Source: Bacteroidales bacterium
GTDB lineage: Bacteria; Bacteroidota; Bacteroidia; Bacteroidales; UBA6680
Direction: 5' to 3'
Assembly: GCA_025210735.1 (NCBI GenBank)
Contig: JAOARD010000006.1
Coordinates: forward strand, 1 to 42,890
Length of the DNA stretch: 42,890 bases
The position numbers and the translations under genes were made by a program. The notes beneath the pieces were generated by a model. It worked only from the letters and a program-made list of their open reading frames with translations. It had not been told where the DNA came from and did not search any database. Below are positions 7,446-14,783 of the stretch, in pieces (the stretch's first letter is position 1; every line of letters starts with the position of its first letter).

Positions 7446-8489
7446 CTACATAATAAAATTAAAAAGGAAGCCAACAGCTACAATACCAACAGCTACAATA
7501 CCAACGAAAATAGCTATAAACTGCCACTTAAGAACCTTCTTAAGAATTATAATTTCAGGTAAAGACAGTGCTATTACAGACATCATAAATGCTAAAGCCG
7601 TACCTAGCGAAACCCCTTTCTCAATAAAAACACTAACTATAGGGATAATTCCGGCTGCATTTGAGTACATAGGGATTCCCATAATTATTGCCAGAGGAAC
7701 ACCATACCAGCTATCTTTGCCAAGCAACGAACCCAGGTAATCTTCCGGAACATAACCATGAGCTCCAGCACCAACAGCAATACCAAGAATAATATATATC
7801 CATATTTTGCCAACAATATCTTTAACAGAGGTATATCCGGCGTTAAGTCTTTCGTTAAATGATATTTTGTTCTCCTCAGAGTTTTGGTTGTTGGTTTTTA
7901 CCTCAAATACCCACTTCTCAACATACTTCTCTAATTTTAGTTTGCCAATTATCCAGCCTGATGTAATTGCAATAAACAGACCAGTAACAACATAAATTAC
8001 TGTTACTTTTACACCAAACAGACCCAATAGCATTACAACCGCAATCTCATTAATCATTGGTGCAGCAATAAGAAAAGAGAATGTTACACCAATAGGTACA
8101 CCAGCCTCAACAAATCCCAAAAACAGAGGTATTGCAGAACAAGAACAGAAAGGAGTTATAATACCCAGAATAGAAGCCATAACATTACCGGTGAATAGTG
8201 ATTTTCCTTCTAAGAACTTTCTTGTCTTCTCTGCTGTAAAATAACTCCTGACAACACCTACGGCAAAAATAATCAGTATAAGCAACATCATAACCTTAGG
8301 AACCTCAAATACAAAGAACTTTACAGACTCAGTAAGATGAGTTCCCTGTTTCATGCCAAATAAACCCTCTGTAAGAAACTCTGATATAGGAGCAAGATTA
8401 ATATAAATTAATATCCATAAAGGAATTAACAAAACAGGTAATAATATACCATGTGTATTCTGATTAAGTGTTAAAATCTTCTCTCTCAT
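7446..8489 (-). CDS. arsP: ArsP-type organoarsenical efflux permease
   Basis: A 347-residue inner-membrane permease of the PF03773 (ArsP/YraQ) family. The family signature TPFCSCSAIPLFLGF places two cysteines at 115 and 117, the thiols expected to carry trivalent arsenic. Multiple hydrophobic segments alternate with a cytoplasmic loop rich in K, E and N around residues 205-225. An ATG 32 codons further upstream is in frame but lies inside arsG; I choose the ATG at 8489, which follows the arsG stop directly (TAG TT ATG). Known ArsP proteins export trivalent methyl and aromatic arsenicals. It is the last gene of arsREFGP and is followed by a strong terminator. A permease for another oxyanion or metalloid is a less likely alternative. 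Confidence 0.82.
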   Translation of the reverse strand: MREKILTLNQNTHGILLPVLLIPLWILIYINLAPISEFLTEGLFGMKQGTHLTESVKFFVFEVPKVMMLLILIIFAVGVVRSYFTAEKTRKFLEGKSLFTGNVMASILGIITPFCSCSAIPLFLGFVEAGVPIGVTFSFLIAAPMINEIAVVMLLGLFGVKVTVIYVVTGLFIAITSGWIIGKLKLEKYVEKWVFEVKTNNQNSEENKISFNERLNAGYTSVKDIVGKIWIYIILGIAVGAGAHGYVPEDYLGSLLGKDSWYGVPLAIIMGIPMYSNAAGIIPIVSVFIEKGVSLGTALAFMMSVIALSLPEIIILKKVLKWQFIAIFVGIVAVGIVAVGFLFNFIM

Positions 8490-8491
8490 AA

Positions 8492-9211
8492 CTATTGATT
8501 TAAAAACAGAGGTGCTACTAAAATAGTATAAGTATAATATGCACCAATAGCAGTAAATAGTACAGCTATTACTCTTCTGAACCAAACCTCAAAAACCTTC
8601 ATATTATTATATAGTTTACCAATAGATCCAACCGAGAATGCTATTATCCAGGCAAAAAGAATTACAGGTATTCCTGTAGCAATGGCAAATACCAGAGGCA
8701 GGTACAACCCTTTTGCGCTTGCAACAGTAATAGGAATAAGCATACCAAAATACAGTACACCACTATAAGGGCAGAATGCCAGTGCAAAAACAACACCCAA
8801 CAATAATACATCCCATACTTTACCTTTCGATTTATTTCCGAGCTTCTCTGATATGTTACTCAGACCCGGTATATTAACCTTAATTACACCAAGCATGAAT
8901 AACCCAATTATAATAAGTATCGGACCAAGTAGCTTTTCTCCCCACATCTGTAGCGATCCTGATATATTAATGCTACCGGCAGTAAAATATAGTATTACGC
9001 CAATTAATGTATAAGTTAATGCTCGTCCAAGAGTGTAGATTATTCCGTTGTAAAAAACTTTGCGTTTATTCTGTATATCTTTACTGATATAACCAATAGC
9101 TGTAATATTTGTAGCCAGCGGGCACGGACTAATAGCTGTCATCAGTCCCAGAATAAATGCTGTGAGTATAGGTAGCTGAGAGTTCTCAACAATCAATTCA
9201 AATATCTCCAT
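8492..9211 (-). CDS. arsG: ArsG-type aromatic arsenical efflux permease
   Basis: A 239-residue, roughly six-TM membrane protein of the DsbD/CcdA-like superfamily. Two Cys-Pro pairs lie inside membrane segments, C30 in ISPCPLATN and C147 in LAFCPYSG, the positions that hold the redox/thiol pair in CcdA. The context, with two small thiol-redox proteins encoded just upstream and an ArsR regulator, identifies it as ArsG of the arsEFG system described in Shewanella, which exports trivalent aromatic arsenicals. A pure disulfide-relay role (CcdA function) is the alternative. It ends 2 bp before arsP. The 123-bp gap to arsF contains a small palindrome (GAGATA at 9247, TATCTC at 9256) of unknown role. 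Confidence 0.8.
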   Translation of the reverse strand: MEIFELIVENSQLPILTAFILGLMTAISPCPLATNITAIGYISKDIQNKRKVFYNGIIYTLGRALTYTLIGVILYFTAGSINISGSLQMWGEKLLGPILIIIGLFMLGVIKVNIPGLSNISEKLGNKSKGKVWDVLLLGVVFALAFCPYSGVLYFGMLIPITVASAKGLYLPLVFAIATGIPVILFAWIIAFSVGSIGKLYNNMKVFEVWFRRVIAVLFTAIGAYYTYTILVAPLFLNQ

Positions 9212-9334
9212 TTTTTGTATATTTGTGTTAACAACAATTTGTAAGGGAGATAATCTATCTCATATGTTATTACAGATAATGAAGCAAGTTTTTGTAATAG
9301 CATTTAAAGAGATAGACTATCAACCCTTTTTATT

Positions 9335-9769
9335 CTATATATTACCTATTACTTTATTAATCTTTGCCTTTAGTTTCTCAGGCTTTGTACGAGCATTCAT
9401 AAATGCACTATTTGTAATATTGGTTTTATCATCACCCTTTACAACAAGTAGTGTTTGACCTGTTACATTTAGCTTTTTAGCCAGTTTTTCACCCTTCTCG
9501 TCTTCAAGATTCAGTGAATAAAAGCCAACCTTATCACCATATAATTCTTTAATAGACTCTTTAGTAACCTTCTCAACAGTATTACATGTAACACACCTTC
9601 TTGTAAAATGAAAATAATATACATTTATATTATTTTCACTCTGCTTAACTGTCTCTTGCTTAGTTGTGCTTTCTGATTTACTGCAACATGACTTTGTTTT
9701 ATTTTTGCACTGTGCAAATGTAATTAACGTTGCCAACGATACTAAGGTCAACAAAACTATTCTTCTCAT
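9335..9769 (-). CDS. arsF: ArsF-like thioredoxin-type lipoprotein
   Basis: 144 residues. The signal peptide ends in a lipobox-like TFAQC with Cys21, followed by CC at 28-29, so it is probably anchored on the outer face of the inner membrane or in the outer membrane. The mature part is a thioredoxin-like domain: VYYFHFTRRCVTCNTVEKV with a CxxC at 59-62, and GQTLLVV in place of the usual cis-Pro strand. It matches the ArsF subunit annotated for reduction of nitro-aromatic arsenicals together with ArsE. The gene follows arsE after 25 bp. Its chemistry is inferred from the family and the operon, not from the sequence alone. Confidence 0.75.
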   Translation of the reverse strand: MRRIVLLTLVSLATLITFAQCKNKTKSCCSKSESTTKQETVKQSENNINVYYFHFTRRCVTCNTVEKVTKESIKELYGDKVGFYSLNLEDEKGEKLAKKLNVTGQTLLVVKGDDKTNITNSAFMNARTKPEKLKAKINKVIGNI

Positions 9770-9794
9770 TTTACTATAAATTTATAATTACTAT

Positions 9795-10028
9795 TTATTT
9801 AACTAATAAAGCCTCTAGCTCTTTTTGTTTTGGTAATTTACCTTTAAGAACAACCTCTTCATCTATTACAAGGGCAGGAGTAGACATAACATTATACTTC
9901 ATTATCTCTACAATATCCTCAACCTTAGTAATTGTTGCTTCAATACCTTTCTCTTCAACAATTTTACGTGTTAACTCCTCTAACTTTTTACACTTTGTAC
10001 ATCCTGTACCTAATACTTTTATATCCAT
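9795..10028 (-). CDS. arsE: ArsE-like small thioredoxin/redox-active disulfide protein
   Basis: A 77-residue cytoplasmic protein of the TM0996/MTH895 family of mini-thioredoxins. It has GTGCTKCKKLEEL with the CxxC at residues 10-13, STPALVID with the cis-Pro, and a final helix. In arsEFG systems this protein works with ArsF to reduce nitro-arsenicals to amino-arsenicals before export. It is the second gene of the operon; the 56-bp gap to arsR holds a second ArsR operator, 19 bp before this start codon, so arsE and downstream genes can be controlled separately from arsR. Confidence 0.78.
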   Translation of the reverse strand: MDIKVLGTGCTKCKKLEELTRKIVEEKGIEATITKVEDIVEIMKYNVMSTPALVIDEEVVLKGKLPKQKELEALLVK

Positions 10029-10046
10029 ACCTTAATATTTTATTCG

Positions 10047-10068
10047 TAGTTCGTAGAAATACGAACTA
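10047..10068 (-). promoter_or_regulatory. ArsR operator 2 (arsR-arsE gap)
   Basis: Perfect inverted repeat TAGTTCGTA-GAAA-TACGAACTA (9-bp arms). Its core GTTCGT-N6-ACGAAC at 10049-10066 is identical in sequence and spacing to the site upstream of arsR. Confidence 0.8.
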
Positions 10069-10084
10069 GAAGATTAAAAAATTT

Positions 10085-10378
10085 TTATCTTATAAATTCA
10101 TTCATTAGTAACTTAAATTCACTCCAGTTCTGCTTATTAATACAGTACTTAACCTTTGGTAATTCAGTTTCGCCCTGAATTAGTCCTGCACTCTTAAGCT
10201 CTTTCAGATGCTGCGATAATGTAGACTTGGCAATAGGCAGAATCTCAGAAAGATTACCACTATAGCAGCACGACTGTTTTGACAGATAGTCAAGTATAAA
10301 TACCCTTACAGGGTGAGATAAAGCTTTGGCATACCTTGCCAGTTGCCTTTGTTTATCTGTTATCTTCTCGTTTATCAT
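10085..10378 (-). CDS. arsR: ArsR/SmtB-family metalloregulator
   Basis: A 97-residue winged-helix repressor. HPVRVFILDYL opens the domain, IAKSTLSQHLKELKSAGLI (residues 49-67) is the recognition helix-turn-helix, and the wing reads GETELPKVKYCIN. Candidate arsenic ligands are C37 and C38 (QSCCYSGNL) and C79 in the wing; this differs from the CxCxxC of inorganic-arsenic ArsR and fits the Bacteroidota form in which CC lies at the start of helix 3. ArsR repressors leave their operator on binding As(III) or organoarsenicals. It is the first gene of arsREFGP and shows the expected autoregulation: an operator overlaps its start region, 4 bp from the ATG. Confidence 0.9.
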   Translation of the reverse strand: MINEKITDKQRQLARYAKALSHPVRVFILDYLSKQSCCYSGNLSEILPIAKSTLSQHLKELKSAGLIQGETELPKVKYCINKQNWSEFKLLMNEFIR

Positions 10379-10381
10379 ATA

Positions 10382-10399
10382 GTTCGTTAATTTACGAAC
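10382..10399 (-). promoter_or_regulatory. ArsR operator 1
   Basis: GTTCGT-TAATTT-ACGAAC is a perfect 6-6-6 palindrome located between the -7 box and the arsR start codon, where a bound repressor would block transcription start. Confidence 0.82.
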
Positions 10400-10428
10400 A
10401 AAGATAATTTCAATATTACAACTACCAA
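10399..10428 (-). promoter_or_regulatory. Promoter of the ars operon
   Basis: On the minus strand TTG (10426-10428) is followed after 19 bp by TATCTTTG (10399-10406), a full match to the Bacteroidota consensus TTG-N19-21-TAnnTTTG. The last base is shared with operator 1. Confidence 0.75.
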
Positions 10429-10477
10429 CAAAAAGAGATCAAAATATTTAATGTTAAAAAACAGGGTGGTGGTATAA

Positions 10478-10990
10478 CTACTTGATTAATGGTTTTTTAT
10501 TTGTTTTAAATGTGTAGAATCTTTGCATTGTATAACTATATGTTACAGCAAAAACAGCAGTAATCATTTTAGATATTGTTGGCCATATATTAAGGTACTC
10601 AACAAAAAACTTCAGAAAAGCATAATTTATAAGTAGCGATCCAGCAACAACAACCATATATCTGAACAACTGTATACGTCCCTTAATTACAGAGGTATTA
10701 AAATTAATATACTTTGCCATTAAGAAACCGGTAGTGAATGTTATAGGAAATACTATCAGTAAAGCAGCAATGTGTGGACTTATTGCTATAAAACCAAAAT
10801 CAATAATCTCTTTAGCAATAATAAAGTTATATGTAAAAAAGTATAAAATAGTATCTAATACAAGGTTTCCGCCTCCCGTAGTAGCATATCTGAATGTTTC
10901 AGTAGGTATATACCTTTTAAAAGGAGTATGAAACCAATCTATAATCACTATAAGAAATTGTGCAAGCGCATGATGCTGTCTTTCCATCAA
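10478..10990 (-). CDS. GtrA family membrane protein
   Basis: 170 residues. After a 28-residue cytoplasmic start, FRYATTGGGNLVLDTILYFF opens the GtrA-like domain with four hydrophobic segments (about 33-52, 68-88, 107-130 and 135-155), ending with the typical basic FYTFK. GtrA proteins are thought to help move undecaprenyl-linked sugars across the inner membrane or to partner polyprenyl-phosphate glycosyltransferases. No glycosyltransferase gene lies beside it, so its partner must be encoded elsewhere. It is monocistronic, with a likely -7 box about 30 bp before the start. Confidence 0.85.
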   Translation of the reverse strand: MMERQHHALAQFLIVIIDWFHTPFKRYIPTETFRYATTGGGNLVLDTILYFFTYNFIIAKEIIDFGFIAISPHIAALLIVFPITFTTGFLMAKYINFNTSVIKGRIQLFRYMVVVAGSLLINYAFLKFFVEYLNIWPTISKMITAVFAVTYSYTMQRFYTFKTNKKPLIK

Positions 10991-11019
10991 TCAGTATTAT
11001 TGAAAATTAAATGTAGCAG

Positions 11020-11027
11020 CAAATATA
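11020..11027 (-). promoter_or_regulatory. -7 box for the GtrA gene
   Basis: On the minus strand TATATTTG, followed by C, matches TAnnTTTG exactly and lies 29 bp before the start codon. No TTG is found at the right -33 distance. Confidence 0.5.
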
Positions 11028-11181
11028 AGCTTTTTGACTATTCATTATAATGGCGTTAACATTTTTTATAAAAAGACTATCAATCAAAAGCACTATTGCA
11101 TGTTATGTAAAAATATTTTGCACCAAAAACTTTTGTTAATCACCTGTTTGCAGAAGTGTTTTTGTAGATTGGTTTTTTTAT

Positions 11182-11272
11182 GTAAAACATTGTTTTACCA
11201 AAAAATGTATATAAAATTTTGAAATAAGATTTATATCTGATACCTTCATGATATCATTTTAATATCATTTTA
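11182..11272. other. Small repeats in front of the SPFH gene
   Basis: GTAAAAC/GTTTTAC (11182-11198) forms a 7-bp inverted repeat. ATATCATTTTA occurs twice head to tail at 11251-11261 and 11262-11272, just before the start at 11284. Both are candidate regulatory sites; nothing ties them to a named regulator. Confidence 0.35.
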
Positions 11273-11283
11273 AACTTAATATT

Positions 11284-12138
11284 ATGAAAAAGGAGAAAGA
11301 ATACAGAGGATCAAATGGCTATGTAGCATTTATATTGCTGATATTTTTACTTGCTGCAATTATTGCTGGTGGAATTTTGTTTAAGCTGATCCCTCTATTT
11401 GTGCTTATACCATTCATACTGTTTGCATTTGCCGGATTGGTTGCTATTAACCCAAATGAATCTGTTGTATTGGTACTTTTTGGTAAATACAACGGAACAA
11501 TGAAAGACAATGGCTTCTTCTGGGTTAACCCGCTATATAGTAAAAAAAGAATTTCGCTGCGTGCGCGTAATTTTGATAGCGAACCAATTAAGGTAAACGA
11601 TAAAATTGGTAACCCGATAATGATTGGTATTGTACTTGTATGGAAAGTAGAGAACACATTTAAAGCTGCTTTTGAGGTTGACGAATACGAACATTTTGTT
11701 AGAGTTCAGAGTGAGGCGGCACTGCGTAAACTTGCCGGACACTATCCGTATGATAATTTTGAGGACGAAGAAGCGGATATTACGTTGCGCGCGGGAGGAG
11801 AAATGATAAATTCAAAACTGGAAGAAGAGCTTAGAGAGCGACTTGATATTGCCGGAATACATGTAATAGAAGCACGCATAAACTACATTGCATATGCAGC
11901 CGAGATTGCAAGCGCTATGTTAAAAAGACAGCAGGCAACAGCAATTGTAGCAGCACGCGAAAAGATAGTTGAAGGATCTGTAGGAATGGTTCAGATGGCA
12001 TTAAAGAACCTGAAAGAGCGCGATATTATTGATATGGATGAAGAGAAAAAAGCGGCAATGATCAGTAACCTGATGGTTGTATTATGTTCAGATGAATCTG
12101 CAAGACCTATTGTTAATACTGGTACTCTGCACCATTAA
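11284..12138 (+). CDS. SPFH domain (band 7) membrane protein
   Basis: 284 residues. Two N-terminal hydrophobic segments (about 13-33 and 35-56) are followed by the SPFH start INPNESVVLVLFGKYNGT. The domain continues with VRVQSEAALRKLAGHYPYD and IHVIEARINYIAYAAEIASAMLKRQQATA, where the helix after the fold is rich in A, R and Q as in other SPFH proteins. These proteins oligomerise on membranes as scaffolds for proteases or other partners. It is followed after 18 bp by an unknown gene and then an Arc-type DNA-binding protein; this SPFH/Arc pairing recurs in many genomes by my recollection, but its function is not known. The run of codons with GC-rich third positions (GCGCGC) near 11560-11790 is slightly unlike the neighbours. 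Confidence 0.85.
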   Translation: MKKEKEYRGSNGYVAFILLIFLLAAIIAGGILFKLIPLFVLIPFILFAFAGLVAINPNESVVLVLFGKYNGTMKDNGFFWVNPLYSKKRISLRARNFDSEPIKVNDKIGNPIMIGIVLVWKVENTFKAAFEVDEYEHFVRVQSEAALRKLAGHYPYDNFEDEEADITLRAGGEMINSKLEEELRERLDIAGIHVIEARINYIAYAAEIASAMLKRQQATAIVAAREKIVEGSVGMVQMALKNLKERDIIDMDEEKKAAMISNLMVVLCSDESARPIVNTGTLHH

Positions 12139-12156
12139 TACTATAAATGTACTATT

Positions 12157-12750
12157 ATGAGCGATCAATCATCAGGAGATATCATAGTAAACTATGCAAA
12201 AAGCAGAGGGTACAAATATTTTACGTCAACAGATGCAAAACAATTTGTTGTTGCCCCTGTTGACCGTATTAGCAAAAAGAAGATAGTCTATTTTAAGGTT
12301 AATGATATAGTCTTTGTTGCATTTGATTCATATACAGTTAAAGCCGGATCTACAAATATTTTTTGTGGAGTATATACAACCCTTGATAGAAACAGCTATC
12401 AGGATACCTATATAATAAAAAGAGAATTTGTTACCAGACTTTTTACAATTAATAAAGTAAAAACCGGAAATAGTTATATTGATAAAAAGCTTATAGTATC
12501 AGCTTCTGGTAAATCAGGTAAACCTATTGGTATTAGAGAGCGCGACGCCGATATGTTTCTTGATATACACAGACAGTTCGCTCCTCTGAAAATACGAGCA
12601 TATAAAGATTGGTTAAACGATATTAAAGAGTTTAACAGTAAATTTACGCTCGGATTAGAGATAAACAGATGGATTCTTGATTTTAAAGAGCTTGATAGCT
12701 TTATTGAGAAAGGATCTGAGCTTATAAAAAGCATAAAGAAGAGAAACTAA
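12157..12750 (+). CDS. Unknown protein between SPFH and Arc genes
   Basis: A 197-residue soluble protein with no signal peptide or TM segment. I do not recognise it. The first 120 residues look like a beta-rich domain (FVVAPVDRISKKKIVYFKV, DIVFVAFDSYTVKAG), the rest is helical with aromatic and basic residues (IHRQFAPLKIRAYKDWLNDI) and ends in KSIKKRN. It is 18 bp after the SPFH gene and 16 bp before the Arc gene on the same strand, so co-transcription and a joint role with them are likely. Confidence 0.65.
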   Translation: MSDQSSGDIIVNYAKSRGYKYFTSTDAKQFVVAPVDRISKKKIVYFKVNDIVFVAFDSYTVKAGSTNIFCGVYTTLDRNSYQDTYIIKREFVTRLFTINKVKTGNSYIDKKLIVSASGKSGKPIGIRERDADMFLDIHRQFAPLKIRAYKDWLNDIKEFNSKFTLGLEINRWILDFKELDSFIEKGSELIKSIKKRN

Positions 12751-12766
12751 AACAGAAAGAGTTGTT

Positions 12767-12943
12767 ATGGCAAAAAAGAAACAGTTTGTACTAAGAATTG
12801 ATCCGGAAAAATATGATGCCCTTGAGAAGTGGGCTTCGGATGAGTTCAGAAGTATAAACGGGCAGATAGAGTGGATTATTGACCGTGCACTTAAGCAAGC
12901 GGGCAGGAATAAGGCCAAAAACAGTTCAGACAGTAATGAGTAA
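12767..12943 (+). CDS. Arc-type ribbon-helix-helix DNA-binding protein
   Basis: 58 residues, starting MAKKKQFVLRIDPEKYDALE and continuing KWASDEFRSINGQIEWIIDR ALKQAG. The strand KQFVLRID and the two helices around SINGQIEWIIDRAL are the ribbon-helix-helix pattern of Arc/MetJ repressors, including the RSINGQIEWII core typical of the Arc-like Pfam family. It is too short for most gene callers' default limits but the match is strong. It closes the SPFH operon, so it probably autoregulates it; an alternative is a HicB-like antitoxin without a toxin, for which there is no sign here. Confidence 0.82.
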   Translation: MAKKKQFVLRIDPEKYDALEKWASDEFRSINGQIEWIIDRALKQAGRNKAKNSSDSNE

Positions 12944-13085
12944 GTTTAGTTAACAACTAAGTAAAGCCTGTATTTTGTAGCAGCTTATCTAATGAGATCT
13001 GCTGCTGCATAATTACACCTTAATAATATTGTATTTAGAATAAGCATTAACAAAACAGTATTTTACACACCGGCATAATTATAAA

Positions 13086-13102
13086 TGTGAGTTCTATATG
13101 AC
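13086..13102 (+). repeat. Leader motif copy A
   Basis: TGTGAGTTCTATATGAC is the first of three copies of a 17-bp motif, here 34 bp before the start of the gene at 13120. The AT-rich sequence before it (ATTATAAA) is shared with copy B. Confidence 0.6.
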
Positions 13103-13119
13103 CTTTAAAAAATAAACAT

Positions 13120-13617
13120 ATGAATAACGAATTGAAACAAGTTCTTGATAAGAAGACAGATGATAAGCTGTTTTACCTCTTTAAGCACGATGGGGTAATG
13201 GACTTTAAACGCAAATTGGCAGCAGGAGTTATTCTTAATCAGAGAGGATACAATAAACAAAAACTACGCCACGAAAGAGATAAAATTATTGCAGATCTTA
13301 ACAACAGAATAGATACTTTTAGTAAGCCTATGCAACGAGCAGAAAAATACCGACGCAATATAAGAAACAACATAATTATAGCAGCAGCTATAGCAATTAT
13401 ATATATTACTACTATTATATTGTGGAGATATTTTTACGCAAAAGAACCAATAATAAACAACAGTACTATTATTGTACTATTACTATTTATAGCCATGCTT
13501 ATGTACCGAATTCTTAACAGAAGCAGGAGCCTTCGCAAATTAATGAAATCTGATATAAAAGACCTTAAGATATACAGAAGCCGGATTGCTGCAATTAATA
13601 AAAACTGGAGATTCTGA
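13120..13617 (+). CDS. Unknown protein with two TM segments
   Basis: 165 residues. A basic, helical N-terminal half (about 1-82, likely coiled coil at 48-72) is followed by a hairpin of two hydrophobic segments (about 83-103 and 114-134) and a basic cytoplasmic tail. Both ends would be cytoplasmic by the positive-inside rule. I do not recognise a family. Its leader carries motif copy A, shared with a lipoprotein gene at 14784, which suggests a common control. Confidence 0.65.
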   Translation: MNNELKQVLDKKTDDKLFYLFKHDGVMDFKRKLAAGVILNQRGYNKQKLRHERDKIIADLNNRIDTFSKPMQRAEKYRRNIRNNIIIAAAIAIIYITTIILWRYFYAKEPIINNSTIIVLLLFIAMLMYRILNRSRSLRKLMKSDIKDLKIYRSRIAAINKNWRF

Positions 13618-13924
13618 CTTTAATTATACACAACCACAAGATCATTTAAATTGTCTTTCCTAAGCTTTATCTTCTATAAGTAGCTATTGTCAGCTATTCA
13701 TAGCAAGTGTATATTCATCATCTCTGTAAAAAAATATAAAGAATCTTTGTTTTAGTAATCTCAAAACACTCAATCTGTTATAGAAGATACTGAAAGCTTT
13801 GTTTTACGCATAGTTATACAAAGCTGTAATTTACGGTAACCATTTGCCATTAGCTCCGTAAAAAAATCCGTAATAGGGTAGCCGAAAACTATTATAGAGT
13901 AGGCGTAAATTAAATACGGAACAG
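13618..13924 (+). other. 307-bp intergenic region
   Basis: No gene seen. Near the end, TTTACGG (13832-13838) can pair with CCGTAAA or a second CCGTAA shortly after, giving two competing hairpins before the lipoprotein gene at 13925. This is only a weak hint of leader control. Confidence 0.35.
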
Positions 13925-14356
13925 ATGAAAAAGTTTGTTATTCTAGGGACAATTATGATTAGTATGTTACTCATATTTACTAATTGTAAAAAAGATGATG
14001 ATGACGATAAGACAAAAAAGGAGATGATTACGGCAAAAAGCTGGAAGTACAAAACAATTACTAAGGCTGATGGTAGCTCTATGTTAGAAGATTGTGAAAA
14101 GGATGATAAATTCACATTTAGTTCTGGCGGAGTTTATACTAATGATCCGAGTACAGTTAAATGCGATAATGACGATGCAACAAAAACTGGAACATGGACA
14201 CTAAGCGCAGATGAAAAAACATTTACAATTGTTGAGGGTAATGATACCAATGCACTTACAGTTGTATCAGTAAAAGAGAATGAGCTTGTTTTTAAAAATA
14301 CAATTACAGAACAGGGGGTTACTATTGAAATGACAATAACATTTACTCCTTATTAA
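13925..14356 (+). CDS. Small lipocalin-like lipoprotein
   Basis: 143 residues with a lipoprotein signal peptide (lipobox IFTNC, Cys20) and an acidic linker KKDDDDDK. The mature domain shows the Bacteroidota lipocalin-like pattern: TAKSWKYKTITKADG, DKFTFSSGGVYTND, GTWTLSADEKTFTIVEG and NELVFKNTIT. It probably folds as a small beta barrel on the periplasmic side or cell surface; ligand unknown. It resembles the second lipoprotein at 14784-15224 (SKEWKYVTIGS, DRLIFKPNGVYIYDP, GVWSLSSDEKQIII), so the two are paralogues. A strong terminator follows. Confidence 0.75.
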   Translation: MKKFVILGTIMISMLLIFTNCKKDDDDDKTKKEMITAKSWKYKTITKADGSSMLEDCEKDDKFTFSSGGVYTNDPSTVKCDNDDATKTGTWTLSADEKTFTIVEGNDTNALTVVSVKENELVFKNTITEQGVTIEMTITFTPY

Positions 14357-14406
14357 TGTTTAAGAATAAAATTTAACACTCTTAGCAAAGTGTGTAAATA
14401 TCAGAC

Positions 14407-14449
14407 ATCGGGTTCAGATTATTAAAATATATCTGAGCCCGATTTTTTT
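14407..14449 (+). terminator. Rho-independent terminator after the first lipoprotein
   Basis: A 13-bp stem (14407-14419 with 14431-14443, one G-T pair) is followed by seven T residues. Confidence 0.9.
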
Positions 14450-14650
14450 ACACAAAACATATTTGTTACTGATACACAGTTTTTAATATACACCAATTAC
14501 TATCCATAACTATTTTACTATTTCTGAAACAGTTTATAAACATTACAGAGTTATAATATATACTGCTATTTTGCGTTCTAACCTAAGCTAGTTATGCATA
14601 TGAAACGAAGCATGAGAATGGTCATTCACACACACGGAAATGATTATAAA

Positions 14651-14667
14651 TGCGAGTTCCATCTGAC
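14651..14667 (+). repeat. Leader motif copy B (orphan)
   Basis: TGCGAGTTCCATCTGAC, preceded by ATTATAAA as in copy A. No full-length gene follows. Confidence 0.6.
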
Positions 14668-14742
14668 AAATAAAAAAACAATTATAGACAGATGAAACTG
14701 GTATGAATAAAGGTTTTTCTCAAATACAAGAATACCTGAAAG

Positions 14743-14759
14743 TGCGAGTTTCATGTGAC
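14743..14759 (+). repeat. Leader motif copy C
   Basis: TGCGAGTTTCATGTGAC, 41 bp before the start of the lipoprotein gene at 14784. The 3' flank (GACAAATGAAAAATAAATTA) is also similar to that of copy B. Confidence 0.6.
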
Positions 14760-14783
14760 AAATGAAAAATAAATTATTAGCAC

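Larger units (their letters stand above)
14357..14783 (+). other. 427-bp intergenic region with an orphan leader
   Basis: Holds the terminator of the preceding gene, then leader motif copies B and C. Copy B is followed, at the same 41-bp distance as copy C, by an ATG that opens only four codons (14692-14706, M-K-L-V-stop). It looks like the start of a lost lipoprotein gene. Confidence 0.5.

Noticed and set aside
8490..8585. Upstream start for the arsP permease
   Set aside because: The extra 32 residues overlap arsG and are rich in Cys, Tyr and Ser, unlike the family; the ATG at 8489 follows the arsG stop directly.
14652..14675. Leader motif read as a conserved short peptide
   Set aside because: Copies B and C have similar heptapeptides, but copy A has a stop after ATG, so peptide conservation does not hold.
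14692..14706. Four-codon frame after leader copy B as a leader peptide
   Set aside because: Too short to be meaningful; better explained as the remains of a gene start.
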